DNA from: Flavobacterium terrigena
Lineage (GTDB): Bacteria; Bacteroidota; Bacteroidia; Flavobacteriales; Flavobacteriaceae
Reading direction: 5' to 3'
DNA length: 64,000 nt
Assembly (NCBI RefSeq): GCF_900108955.1
Contig: NZ_FNYA01000006.1
Location: forward strand, 1 to 64,000
Shown here in pieces: positions 1 through 9,229 of the stretch. Made by a program: the position numbers and the translations under genes. The notes beneath the pieces are model-generated. The model worked only from the letters and a program-made list of their open reading frames with translations, searched no databases and was not told the origin of the DNA. Each line of letters begins with the position of its first letter. Position 1 is the stretch's first letter.

Positions 1-1829
1 GTAAATATTACAGTTGCAGAGCCTGTCAATCCACATAAATCAGATAAAGAACCTGAATAGTTATTTGACCAAGTTACACCAGAACAGACATCAGAAGCCG
101 AAGCACCACCGTTTGCAGCTAACCAAGCGTTTAATTGAGCTAAGTTTCCAGCACCATCACATTCAACAATCATGTCGCTCGCTTGAGTACTAATTGTTGG
201 ATCTGTTGTATCTTGAATAGTAAATGTTCCAGAAGAAGTAGAAGCATTTCCACACGCATCAGTTGCAGTAAAAGTTACTGTTGCTGAACCTGTCAATCCA
301 CATAAATCAGATAAAGAACCTGAATAATTGTTAGACCAAGTTACACCTGAACAAACATCTGAAGCCGAAGCACCACCGTTTGCAGCTAACCAAGCGTTTA
401 ATTGAGCTAAGTTTCCACTTCCGTTACATTCTACAATTTGTGAAACAACTGGGGTTGTTATATTTGGCGCTGTTGTATCTTGAATGGTGAAAGTTTGTGT
501 TACTTGCGTAGAATTATTACACGCATCAGCTATTGTAAATAATCTAGATACTACTCTAGGACAAGTTCCTAAAACCGTATCTATATAAGTTACACTTGAG
601 ATTGCTGAAGCATCAGAAATTGTTCCACCAACTAAGATAAATTGCGCTTGAGTTATTATAGAAATTGTTGAAGAAAATGGAAAATAACCACTTAAGCCTA
701 AAATTGTTGTGTTACATCCTTGTAAAGTTAAATTTGCAGGAGCAGTTACTACAGGAGGAGATGTGTCTCCACCAGTAATTATAAAAATTTGTTGAGCAGT
801 ACAGCCAACAGAGTCAGTAACAGTAACTGTGTAAGATCCGTTTGCTAAACCAGTTAAATCTTGAGTTGTAGCACCGTTACTCCATAAGTAAGTATAGCCT
901 GGTGTTCCGCCTGAAACACTAACATCTATAGCTCCAACATTTCCTGATGAACAAGGAGATGAAGTTACATTTCCTGTAATATTAATTGGATTTATTAGGT
1001 TAATAATTTGCGTACTTGCACTAACCTGTTGTGGGCTACCTGAATCTGTTACTTGGAGGGTTACAGTATAAGGACCACCGGGATACGGAAACGTATGGGA
1101 AGGATTTTGGAGTGTTGAAGTAGTTGAATCCCCAAAATTCCAAAGATAAGTATATGGTGGGTCACCACCATTTGTGTCATCATCAAAATTAACGGTTGTT
1201 GTATTGCTAATTGTACATTGTGTATATTCAAATTGAACCGCCATTGGAGCAGAAACAATCATGCTTGTAGGAAGTTCACATTGAGATTTGTTATAAGTAC
1301 CACAATTATAAGTAGCTAATTCTGGATCACTGGAATTACCATTGGTTTTCCAAACAACAAGTAGTTTAGTTAATGATAATTCATAACCACAAGTCCATGG
1401 AAATCCGGTTGGATATCCTGGAATGACTAATAAACGTTGTCCAGCGCCTGAAGCTACTTCTCCTAAATAGCTATTTATTTGGAGTGTTTGAATTAAATTT
1501 CCATTTTGATCTTTAACCAAAATATCCGCAAAAATTCTGGTTTGATGAATTGAACTACTTGAATTTGATGTATAGTTCAACCATAAAAAAACGTTTTGAA
1601 CGTTTGGCGGTGCGCAAGGAGTCGTAATTGGGACTCCGGACGAATTAGAAATACTCAAGAAAACATCATCTAAGGTATAATTGTTAGAGGTGCAATTAAA
1701 ATAATCTGTATAATAATTTGGTGCGCTTCCACAATTTCTCAAATCTGGTTTTTGAGGAGTGAACTGTCCGTAAAATTGATTTACCCATATGCTAATGAAT
1801 AATATCAGAAAGGTAGATTTTATTTTCAT
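1..1829 (-). CDS. Large secreted repeat adhesin, SprB/PKD/HYR-like (partial, C-terminus beyond window)
   Basis: The frame is open from the ATG at 1829 to the left edge, about 609 codons with no stop, so the C-terminus is missing. A signal peptide covers about residues 1-21 and ends near FYG-QF. A Cys-containing N-terminal region follows. Next come a PKD domain (about residues 205-265, with YLWNFGDS), an SprB-type repeat (SGGTPGYTYLWSNG and GSYTVTVTD), and a degenerate then two nearly identical 89-residue HYR/Ig-like repeats starting ECNGSGN or ECDGAGN. Such proteins in Flavobacteriaceae are cell-surface adhesins exported by the T9SS, with a sorting domain at the unseen C-terminus. Family function is known in outline; the ligand cannot be told. 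Confidence 0.85.
   Translation of the reverse strand, partial: MKIKSTFLILFISIWVNQFYGQFTPQKPDLRNCGSAPNYYTDYFNCTSNNYTLDDVFLSISNSSGVPITTPCAPPNVQNVFLWLNYTSNSSSSIHQTRIFADILVKDQNGNLIQTLQINSYLGEVASGAGQRLLVIPGYPTGFPWTCGYELSLTKLLVVWKTNGNSSDPELATYNCGTYNKSQCELPTSMIVSAPMAVQFEYTQCTISNTTTVNFDDDTNGGDPPYTYLWNFGDSTTSTLQNPSHTFPYPGGPYTVTLQVTDSGSPQQVSASTQIINLINPINITGNVTSSPCSSGNVGAIDVSVSGGTPGYTYLWSNGATTQDLTGLANGSYTVTVTDSVGCTAQQIFIITGGDTSPPVVTAPANLTLQGCNTTILGLSGYFPFSSTISIITQAQFILVGGTISDASAISSVTYIDTVLGTCPRVVSRLFTIADACNNSTQVTQTFTIQDTTAPNITTPVVSQIVECNGSGNLAQLNAWLAANGGASASDVCSGVTWSNNYSGSLSDLCGLTGSATVTFTATDACGNASTSSGTFTIQDTTDPTISTQASDMIVECDGAGNLAQLNAWLAANGGASASDVCSGVTWSNNYSGSLSDLCGLTGSATVIF
24..437 (-). repeat. Tandem 267-bp repeats inside the adhesin gene
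   Basis: Two adjacent units are offset by exactly 267 bp (89 codons). Bases 94-150 and 361-417 are identical over 57 nt, and the surrounding unit differs at scattered, mostly silent positions. A third, more diverged unit lies further right (about 475-780). Near identity at DNA level suggests recent duplication or gene conversion. The array continues past the left edge, so the copy number is unknown. Confidence 0.85.
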
Positions 1830-2018
1830 AAATATGATTTGTTAAATTAACAATCCTTGAAAAAAGTAATAAATTGAGTGTGTCTTAAAAATTTTTAGGT
1901 TTACAAGGCTTTTTTTGACGATTTTAATTCACTCAAAATTTATAAATCATTTAAAAAATAAGATGACAAGTCCCCTTCAGTTTAGTTATCTAAACTGTTA
2001 TTTTAAAATAATTTAATC

Positions 2019-2245
2019 AATTATGAGTTTTCTCTGGATATCTTAAAACGTATTTGGGGATACTTTTTTTAAGAATAATAGAGGATCAAGGTTAAGTTGG
2101 TATTTTTTAACAAAACTAATTGACAGATAATTAGTTTTCTCCAGACTTCTTAAAACATATTTGGGGTTGTGTTTTAAGTGAAATAGAGATAGAGGTTAAG
2201 TAGAGATGTTTTTTTAATAGCACTAATTAAGAGATAATTAGTTTT
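2019..2245. repeat. Imperfect tandem repeat, period about 107 bp, two copies
   Basis: Landmarks recur at a constant offset: tctctgg/tctccag at 2031 and 2138, tatttgggg at 2051 and 2158, and gataattag at 2126 and 2233. The copies have diverged by substitutions and small indels, with a fragment of a third copy after 2241. It is non-coding. It may be an old duplication, or a repeat family found elsewhere in the genome. Confidence 0.65.
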
Positions 2246-2404
2246 TAATTTAACTTTAAGATTTAAAGTTTTAAAATAGTTAATTTTTCATTTTTTTGAT
2301 CTTAAAATTTTTAAGATGAATTAGGGGTTGTTTATTCAGTGATCTTTTTCATGTTACACAAATTAATAAACTTGTCGTAACTTTCTGGTTCAAATTTAAA
2401 GCAA

Positions 2405-2790
2405 TTATTTTCAATGTTTAACACAAAGTGATATAAAATCGTTATATGGTATTATAAAATCTTTTAATTGCAATTATCTGACAAATAAATAGTTATGTTT
2501 TCTTACTTAAAGCGTTAATATAATTTGTTTTTGTTTAAGCTTTCTATTGGTAATTTTTTTGATTTTCTCTTTTAGAAAATTTTGTAGTTACATTCTAAAA
2601 AATAAGCGAGAAGTTTTTTGTTTAAATTAATCGACTTATTACATTCAATTAATTTGCTAAGTTTTCAAGAATGAATTTCAAAATTACTGTAATAATTTTT
2701 CATTTTAATAACAAAAACGGGTAAAATCGTTATACGGTATCATAAAATCTGTTAAATACAACTAGTTGATATGTAATTAGTTAAAAATTT
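2405..2790. repeat. Diverged direct repeat pair 288 bp apart
   Basis: The motif taaaatcgttata followed by ggta and ataaaatct occurs at 2434 and again at 2722. Similarity extends about 30 bp upstream (aataattttca-like) and about 40 bp downstream, so each copy is roughly 90 bp. The second copy ends just before sixA. It may carry promoter or leader information for that operon, but this is inference. Confidence 0.55.
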
Positions 2791-2824
2791 TAGTTAATTT
2801 TAATTTTCACTAAATTATCAACAT

Positions 2825-3337
2825 ATGAAAAATTTAATTTTAATAAGACATGCTAAATCGAGTTGGGACTTTCCGTTAAGTGATATTGACAGGCCACTAT
2901 CTCAAAGAGGAATTAATGATGCTTTTTTAATTTCTTCTAAAGTAACAAAATTGTTACCTAATAAGTTTGTGGTTTGGAGTAGTATCGCGAAACGAACACA
3001 AGAAACTTGCTATATTTTCGCGCAAAATTTGTTAATTCCTATTGAAAATATTATCTTTAGAAAAGATTTGTATACATTTGATTATAAAGACTTATACGAC
3101 AAAATAAGATTATGCGACAATAGATTTGAAAACATTATTTTATTTGGTCATAATGATGCAATTACAAATTTTGTTAATAAATTTGGAAACCAATATATTG
3201 ACAATGTACCAACTTCTGGAGTAGTGCAAATTGAATTTGAAAATGATGATTGGTTAAACATAAAAAAAGGAAAAGTTAAAAATGTACTCTTTCCAAAATT
3301 AATTAGAAGTAAGATAAAGAATGAATCCATACATTGA
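2825..3337 (+). CDS. sixA: SixA-like histidine phosphatase
   Basis: This 170-residue protein of the histidine-phosphatase (RHG) superfamily has the signature LIRHAKSSW with the phospho-acceptor His9 and a second catalytic His109 in LFGHND. Length and motifs fit SixA-type enzymes, which in E. coli remove phosphate from a histidine on a phosphotransfer protein. It is the first gene of a three-gene unit: its end overlaps the ppk1 start by 17 bp, implying coupled translation with polyphosphate kinase. The true substrate is not shown by sequence; the neighbourhood suggests phosphohistidine or polyphosphate metabolism. Confidence 0.85.
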   Translation: MKNLILIRHAKSSWDFPLSDIDRPLSQRGINDAFLISSKVTKLLPNKFVVWSSIAKRTQETCYIFAQNLLIPIENIIFRKDLYTFDYKDLYDKIRLCDNRFENIILFGHNDAITNFVNKFGNQYIDNVPTSGVVQIEFENDDWLNIKKGKVKNVLFPKLIRSKIKNESIH

Positions 3338-5423
3338 TAGAGAAAAAAGTTGGCTAACATTTAACGCTAGAGTCCTACAAGAAGCTGCCGACGAAAATGT
3401 ACCATTATTAGATAGATTAAGATTTTTAGGGATTTTTTCCAACAATTTAGACGAGTTTTTCCGTGTTAGATATGCCGCAATAAGAAGAATGAGTCTTGAA
3501 AACATAGACACAAAACCCATTTTAGGCGATATAAGTGCCGATCAATTATTAAAAGATATTACAGAAATTGTAATTGAACACCAATCTGAAAGTTTAAGAA
3601 TATTAAACGATATTGAAAAAAAACTGGAGAAAGAGGGAATTTATATTATTAATGAAAAGCAAGTTAATAAGGAACAAAAAACCTTCATAAAAGATTTTTT
3701 TCTTCAAAAAGTTAGTCCAGAATTAGTCACCATCATGTTAAATGATTTAGTGGAGTTTCCTTTAATTAAAGATACTTCTGGTTATTTAGCTGTGAAATTG
3801 GTAATGAAAAAGAATAAATCTGGTATTATTTCTGAATTATTAAACGATAGAGAAATTAGATACGCGATTGTAGAAATTCCAAAAACCATCAATAGATTCG
3901 TGGTTTTACCATCCAATTCTGAAAAACAATATATTATACTTCTAGACGATGTAATTCGTTATAGTTTAAATCATATTTTCAATATTTTCGATTATGAAAC
4001 TATTGCAGCTCACATGATAAAAATTACGCGTGATGCTCAGTTAGAATTTGATTCTGATTTAAGTAAAAGTTTTATCGAAAAAATCTCATACAGTGTTAAA
4101 GAACGTAGAGTTGGTGAACCAGTTCGATTTGTTTATGATCAAGCGATTGATCATGATACTCTGGAGTTTTTCCTAAATAGAATGAAAATTGATAGTTCCG
4201 ATTCTATTATTCCAGGTGGAAGATACCACAATCGTAGAGATTATATGGATTTTCCAAATCTTGGTCGCTACGATTTATTATACAAACAAAATGTTCCGTT
4301 GCCAATTCAAGGCTTAAGTTTAGACGGAAGTATGCTGGAAAGTATCAGAAAAAAAGATTACTTATTACACGCTCCATACCAATCGTTTTCCTATTTAATT
4401 CGATTTTTAAGAGAAGCAGCTTTAGATCCGAAAGTACAATCTATAAAAATCACATTGTACCGATTGTCTAAAAATTCTCAAATTGTAAGTTCATTGATAA
4501 ATGCCGCTAAAAACGGTAAAAAAGTAACGGTTCAAATTGAATTACAAGCGCGTTTTGATGAAGCAAGTAATATTTCTTACGCCGAACAAATGCAAGAAGA
4601 AGGTATCAACTTAATTTTTGGTGTAAAAGGTTTAAAAGTACATAGTAAAATTTGTGTAGTTGAACGTGTAGAAAAAGATGATGAAATTACCAGATATGGT
4701 TTTATTTCAACTGGAAATTTCAGTGAATCTTCAGCTAAAATCTATACTGACGTTACGTTGTTTACAAACAATTCTAAAATTTTAAAAGACATTTCTAAAG
4801 TTTTCGAATTTTTCGAAGTGAATTACCGAGTACATCGTTATAAACATTTGATTGTTTCACCACATTATACACGTTCTCGTTTCGTAAAATTAATTGATAG
4901 AGAAATTAAAAACGCTTTGGAAGGAAAACCTGCGTATATCAATTTGAAAATGAATAGTTTATCGGATTATAAGATGATTGATAAATTATACGATGCGAGT
5001 TTGGCAGGTGTAAAAGTGAAATTGATTATTAGAGGAATTTGTTGTTTAGTGCCTGGTGTAAGAAAATTAAGTGAAAACATTGAAGCTATAAGTATTGTTG
5101 ACAATTATTTAGAACATTCACGCGTGTTTATTTTTGGAAATAATAACGATCCGGAAGTGTTTATTTCTTCTGCCGACTTTATGACAAGAAACATTGATGC
5201 TAGAGTAGAAGTAACATGTCCGATTTACGATAATGAAATTAAACAAGATTTAATTGATACGTTTGAAATTGGCTGGAAAGCTAACGTTAAAGCACGTTTA
5301 CATTCAGATAAGTTTGAAAATTTATACAGAAAACGTGGCGATGAAAAGCCTTTTAGAGCACAACAAGAAATGTATAAATATTACCAAAATAAGTTAGAAG
5401 TTATTGCTACTGAAATTTTATAA
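3321..5423 (+). CDS. ppk1: Polyphosphate kinase 1
   Basis: This 700-residue PPK1 reversibly transfers the ATP gamma-phosphate to polyphosphate. The N-terminal helical domain (SWLTFNARVLQEAAD), the middle domain, and two C-terminal phospholipase-D-like catalytic domains are all present. The autophosphorylated histidine is His441 in LKVHSKICVVE, close to the E. coli position. Length is normal. The start ATG at 3321 lies inside the end of sixA, and ppx follows after 9 bp, so synthesis and hydrolysis of polyphosphate are co-transcribed. Confidence 0.97.
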   Translation: MNPYIDREKSWLTFNARVLQEAADENVPLLDRLRFLGIFSNNLDEFFRVRYAAIRRMSLENIDTKPILGDISADQLLKDITEIVIEHQSESLRILNDIEKKLEKEGIYIINEKQVNKEQKTFIKDFFLQKVSPELVTIMLNDLVEFPLIKDTSGYLAVKLVMKKNKSGIISELLNDREIRYAIVEIPKTINRFVVLPSNSEKQYIILLDDVIRYSLNHIFNIFDYETIAAHMIKITRDAQLEFDSDLSKSFIEKISYSVKERRVGEPVRFVYDQAIDHDTLEFFLNRMKIDSSDSIIPGGRYHNRRDYMDFPNLGRYDLLYKQNVPLPIQGLSLDGSMLESIRKKDYLLHAPYQSFSYLIRFLREAALDPKVQSIKITLYRLSKNSQIVSSLINAAKNGKKVTVQIELQARFDEASNISYAEQMQEEGINLIFGVKGLKVHSKICVVERVEKDDEITRYGFISTGNFSESSAKIYTDVTLFTNNSKILKDISKVFEFFEVNYRVHRYKHLIVSPHYTRSRFVKLIDREIKNALEGKPAYINLKMNSLSDYKMIDKLYDASLAGVKVKLIIRGICCLVPGVRKLSENIEAISIVDNYLEHSRVFIFGNNNDPEVFISSADFMTRNIDARVEVTCPIYDNEIKQDLIDTFEIGWKANVKARLHSDKFENLYRKRGDEKPFRAQQEMYKYYQNKLEVIATEIL

Positions 5424-5432
5424 TAAAAATTA

Positions 5433-6323
5433 ATGATTCAAATAAAAAAATATGCTGCAATAGATATTGGTTCCAACGCCATGCGTTTGTTAATTATGAA
5501 TATTATTGAGCAAAAAGATAAAGAAGTACAATTTAATAAAAGTGCCTTAATTCGTGTGCCAATTCGTTTAGGACAAGATGCATTTACCGTTGGCGAAATC
5601 TCTGAAGAAAATATCGACAGAATGATTGATGCGATGAAAGCTTTCAAATTATTAATGAAAGTTTACAAAGTCGAAAAATATATGGCTTGTGCCACTTCTG
5701 CGATGCGTGAAGCGTATAACGGAAAAGAAGTGACAGAAATCATCAAAAAAAAAGCCGACATAAAAATTGAAATTATCGATGGAAAAAAAGAAGCAGCAAT
5801 TATAGCGTCTTCCGATTTACATCAGTTTATAAAAACCAACGAAAACTACTTATATGTTGATGTTGGTGGTGGTAGTACCGAATTCTCTTTGTTTTCGAAC
5901 GGAAAAATGGTGGTTTCTAAATCGTTCAAAAACGGTACGGTTCGTTTGTTGAACAATATGGTGAACGAAGTCGTTTGGCAAGAAATTGAAAAATGGATTA
6001 AAACCAACACCGAAGGTTTAGACAACATCATCATGATTGGTTCAGGTGGAAACATTAATAAAACGTTCAAATTGTCTGGAAAAATGCAAGACAAACCGTT
6101 AACGTACAAATATTTAAAATCTCAATTTGATTATTTTAATTCGTTAACTTACGAGCAACGTATTGCGGAATTAGGTTTAAACACCGACCGTGCCGACGTA
6201 ATCATACCAGCACTTACCATTTATTTAAGAGCTATGAAATGGAGTAATGCGAACCACATTTACGTTCCAAAAATTGGATTATCGGATGGTGTTGTGAAAG
6301 CGATGTATTTTGATAAGATATAA
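5433..6323 (+). CDS. ppx: Exopolyphosphatase / Ppx-GppA family phosphatase
   Basis: This 296-residue protein has the ASKHA phosphatase motifs AAIDIGSNAMR (residues 8-18), DVGGGSTEFSLF and MIGSGGNINK. It is the short form: the C-terminal HD-like domain of E. coli Ppx/GppA is absent, leaving only the two actin-like domains. It either releases phosphate from polyphosphate ends or hydrolyses pppGpp; the position directly behind ppk1 favours polyphosphate. It is followed by a convergent gene with 92 bp between them and no clear terminator hairpin. Confidence 0.92.
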   Translation: MIQIKKYAAIDIGSNAMRLLIMNIIEQKDKEVQFNKSALIRVPIRLGQDAFTVGEISEENIDRMIDAMKAFKLLMKVYKVEKYMACATSAMREAYNGKEVTEIIKKKADIKIEIIDGKKEAAIIASSDLHQFIKTNENYLYVDVGGGSTEFSLFSNGKMVVSKSFKNGTVRLLNNMVNEVVWQEIEKWIKTNTEGLDNIIMIGSGGNINKTFKLSGKMQDKPLTYKYLKSQFDYFNSLTYEQRIAELGLNTDRADVIIPALTIYLRAMKWSNANHIYVPKIGLSDGVVKAMYFDKI

Positions 6324-6415
6324 AATGCAAAACCTCAGGGTCTTTTATGTAAAATTTAGTAATCAATTTTATGATAAAATAAATTCTTATTTAATCAAAC
6401 AAACTAGTGTGCTGT

Positions 6416-7423
6416 TTAATTTTTAATAATTACTTTCAAATTAAATTTTTGTAAGTTTGATAATTCAATGCAAAGAATATAATACCCAGGTTGAATTCCA
6501 GAAATGTCTAAATCTTGATTGTTAACTTCATATTGTCTAGCTAATCTTCCAGAAATATCAAATAAATTTATAGATTTAAATTCTGATTTATTAATATTTG
6601 TATCAATGTTTATGAAATCAATAGCAGGGTTTTTAATTTTTACAAATGGTTCATTTGAGTTAAATTGATCATTGCTAAGTACGTCTGATTGATTATAATA
6701 GGAAGCTGCTCCAAAAACTGCATAATTTAATGTACAAATTATTGGACTAATTGTTTGAGAAACAATATCAACTTCTCTAATGGTTGATTGAGAACTATTT
6801 CCTGAAATTAAATAACACTTTGAATTTAATCCTACATTAACACTTGTTGCAGCATATGGATAAAGATTTCCTAAGGACATATAATTAGTACTAAGTGATG
6901 GATTAGTTAAATTTACTTCTAGAAGAGTAGAATTGTTAGAATTTGTAATTTCACAAGTTAAAAACAATCTATTTTCAAAAAAGAAAAAATCTCCAATAGC
7001 TGTTGTTTGTGGAGGCAAATTTCCAAGTAGGGTAAAGTTGTTTGATATTGGGCTGTATTTATATATTTTAGTACCTGCTGTATATATATTCCCTTGTGAA
7101 TCTGCTATCATTGCGCTTACTGTTGAAGGCGGTAAAGTTGTAACAAATTCACAGTTTTGAGAAATAGAATTATATTTATATAAATCCCCACCAATTGAAG
7201 AGTATATATTATTATTACTATCCATTGCTAAATCACCAGTAATACCAACTGTACCTACGCAAATATTTTGTTGAATACTAGTACATTGAGAAACATTAAC
7301 TTCATAATAATTAGTGTAAGATTGAAAATTACCATTAACAAAACTATTATTTGGAGAATTAACATAAAAACTTTGTGAAAATACACGAGATGTTAGAAGC
7401 AGAATAAAAATAATTCGAAGCAT
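6416..7423 (-). CDS. Secreted protein with T9SS type A sorting domain
   Basis: A 335-residue protein with a signal peptide of about 16 residues (ending VFSQ). The middle carries repeats such as DSNNNIYSSIGGDLYKYN and DSQGNIYTAGTKIYKYS, which look like beta-propeller blades (SBBP/NHL-like). Residues from about 262 to the end form a typical T9SS type A C-terminal sorting domain (INLFDISGRLARQ, then GIQPGYYIL). It is therefore predicted to cross the outer membrane by the T9SS. Function beyond that is unknown. Confidence 0.8.
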   Translation of the reverse strand: MLRIIFILLLTSRVFSQSFYVNSPNNSFVNGNFQSYTNYYEVNVSQCTSIQQNICVGTVGITGDLAMDSNNNIYSSIGGDLYKYNSISQNCEFVTTLPPSTVSAMIADSQGNIYTAGTKIYKYSPISNNFTLLGNLPPQTTAIGDFFFFENRLFLTCEITNSNNSTLLEVNLTNPSLSTNYMSLGNLYPYAATSVNVGLNSKCYLISGNSSQSTIREVDIVSQTISPIICTLNYAVFGAASYYNQSDVLSNDQFNSNEPFVKIKNPAIDFINIDTNINKSEFKSINLFDISGRLARQYEVNNQDLDISGIQPGYYILCIELSNLQKFNLKVIIKN

Positions 7424-7462
7424 AGTTTAATTAAAAGTTAAAATTTTATTTAGTTTTTTTAT

Positions 7463-8044
7463 TTAAACCCCCAAACACTTCAAATAATCCATAAAATAAG
7501 TATCTGGTGTAGATTTTTCTTTATAAATTTCTGAGTTTAATGTTGGTTTGATTACGAAGTTTACATCACCATTTTTAGCTGTAATTTTAATTAAATATAC
7601 TTTCTCCGTTTTTAAATCTTGGAAGTTTTCAGGTGTAAAATAAAAGAAGCCATCTAAAACACGCACATTGTTTTTGTTTATGGCATCGTATTGTAGTTTG
7701 TTACAAGTTTCTGAATCTGTTGAATTCACTAGTTTTACTTGTTTTCCATTAGAAAGTTCTAAAACCATTTTGGTGTTTTTATCAATACAAATAGGCGATA
7801 AAATATCTTTACTTTTTTGTAAATACTGAAAGTTTACTCCTAAAACGCCATCAACTTCAAATAATTTAAAAGTTAAAAAAGAAGTTGTGTTTCCAAAAAT
7901 ACTTTCATCAATAATTTTTTCACTTAAAACTCTTGTACTTGAAGTATCAGTAGCGATGTCAGTTTCAAAATCGCAAATTTTGTCTTGTGAGAATGAAAGG
8001 TTTGTTAATAGAAGTAAGGCTGCTAATTTAAAGAATGTCTTCAT
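7463..8044 (-). CDS. Small secreted protein of unknown function
   Basis: A 193-residue protein with a clear signal peptide (hydrophobic LAALLLLTNLSFSQ, cleavage after about residue 19). The mature part contains three or four cysteines and mixed beta-type sequence with no motif I recognise. It sits 9 bp downstream of the methyltransferase gene on the same strand, so it is probably the last gene of the 7463-10317 unit. No T9SS sorting domain is visible, so it is likely periplasmic. Confidence 0.75.
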   Translation of the reverse strand: MKTFFKLAALLLLTNLSFSQDKICDFETDIATDTSSTRVLSEKIIDESIFGNTTSFLTFKLFEVDGVLGVNFQYLQKSKDILSPICIDKNTKMVLELSNGKQVKLVNSTDSETCNKLQYDAINKNNVRVLDGFFYFTPENFQDLKTEKVYLIKITAKNGDVNFVIKPTLNSEIYKEKSTPDTYFMDYLKCLGV

Positions 8045-8053
8045 TTTGGGTTT

Positions 8054-9229
8054 TTATATTTTATTGCAAATTAAAACAATTTTTTCGTCATTGATGTTAG
8101 TCGTGAAAAAAGTATATACGTTTCCGCCTTCGGCAATTTTATATTTCTTTCTAATTTCTTCAACAGCTAAAGGGAAATTACGTGTAGTAATGTTCATTTT
8201 CTTTTTCTCAATATGTTTTTTTAATTCTTCTTTTTTAAACGGAATTACAGTTTCAATCATAAATCGTCTACCAGGAAAATCAATTAGTTTCATATTTGTA
8301 AATAAATGAGAATGTGGATGTAATTTATCTATACCTAAAGTTTTACTCAAATTATCTGAACAACCCGATTTCAATAAAGGCGCATTCGGTTCGTATAAAA
8401 ACATATTGGGTAAAGCAAAAGTTGTGGGTGTGTTTTTGCCTAAAATAAAAGTATTGGAATCTGTTTTTTCTTTCTGAATATTTACCGAAGTAATTTCAAT
8501 TTCACCTGTGTAATCTTTTTCTAATATCCATAATAATTCTTTCACTTCGTTCTCAATCGCAACAATATGAATAGATTTTATGTGATTCAATTCGTTAATT
8601 CCAGCTGTAATATCTAAAATTGGAGCGGTTTTAATTAAGATGTTTTTACATTTCGAAAAATATAAATCTAGAGTTGCTGGAACATTCGGTAAGCAATCTT
8701 TTAATAAAAAGACTTTACCTTTTATGTCGCTTCTTCTGCTTGGATCAATATATATCCAATCGAAATTCGTATCAGAATTAGTTAAAACCTCTGTGCTGTT
8801 TTGAGCTACACATTCAATATTTTTGACTTGTAGTTTTTCGTAATTATGTTTGACAATTATTGAAAGTTCTGCGTTTTTTTCACAATGAACGACTTTTTCA
8901 AACTTTCTCGAAAAATAATAACAATCGACACCAAATCCTCCGGTTAAATCGATTATAGATTTTCCGGAAAGTAAGTTGGCTTTATATTTTGCTGTAATTT
9001 CAGAAGATGTTTGTTCAATTGAAATACTTGGTGGATAATATATTCCATCTGTGGAAAACCAAGTTGGTAATTTGCTTTTCGATTTGTTTTTAGAAACAAT
9101 TTGATTGATAATTTCTTTCCAATCTAGATCAGGAAAAGGGTTTTTCGACAAGGCTAATTTTGAAATATTAGCTTGTAACGAATTAGTTATAAAATCCTGA
9201 ATTTCAGTGGTGAGTATGCCTAAATTCAT
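8054..9229 (-). CDS. SAM-dependent methyltransferase with THUMP-like domain
   Basis: A 391-residue protein. The Rossmann methyltransferase core has motif I IIDLTGGFGVDCYYFSR (about residues 90-110) and a catalytic-type loop YIDPSRRSDIKGK around residue 155. The C-terminal part (LFTNMKLIDFPGRRFMIE onward) resembles the THUMP-like domain in Bacteroidota proteins of this type, pointing to RNA as substrate. The start ATG overlaps the stop of the upstream membrane protein by 1 bp. The exact modified nucleotide is not known. Confidence 0.75.
   Translation of the reverse strand: MNLGILTTEIQDFITNSLQANISKLALSKNPFPDLDWKEIINQIVSKNKSKSKLPTWFSTDGIYYPPSISIEQTSSEITAKYKANLLSGKSIIDLTGGFGVDCYYFSRKFEKVVHCEKNAELSIIVKHNYEKLQVKNIECVAQNSTEVLTNSDTNFDWIYIDPSRRSDIKGKVFLLKDCLPNVPATLDLYFSKCKNILIKTAPILDITAGINELNHIKSIHIVAIENEVKELLWILEKDYTGEIEITSVNIQKEKTDSNTFILGKNTPTTFALPNMFLYEPNAPLLKSGCSDNLSKTLGIDKLHPHSHLFTNMKLIDFPGRRFMIETVIPFKKEELKKHIEKKKMNITTRNFPLAVEEIRKKYKIAEGGNVYTFFTTNINDEKIVLICNKI

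Larger units (their letters stand above)
1830..2824. other. Gene-free AT-rich region with diverged internal duplications
   Basis: About 1 kb between the adhesin start and sixA has no credible coding frame; the ATG-started frames stop within about 20 codons. It holds a perfect 8-bp inverted repeat (CAGTTTAG/CTAAACTG, 1978-1997), a roughly 107-bp imperfect tandem duplication (about 2020-2245), and a second pair of related segments 288 bp apart. It must also contain the divergent promoters for the adhesin and the sixA operon, but I could not pick out a convincing -33/-7 pair for either. Confidence 0.7.

Noticed and set aside
1061..1258. Short minus-strand frame within the adhesin
   Set aside because: It is out of frame with the continuous adhesin reading frame, which encodes PKD and SprB repeats here.
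1830..2824. Hidden RNA gene or small protein in the long gap
   Set aside because: No tRNA-like fold, no long frame and no GC-rich stem beyond an 8-bp hairpin could be supported by eye.
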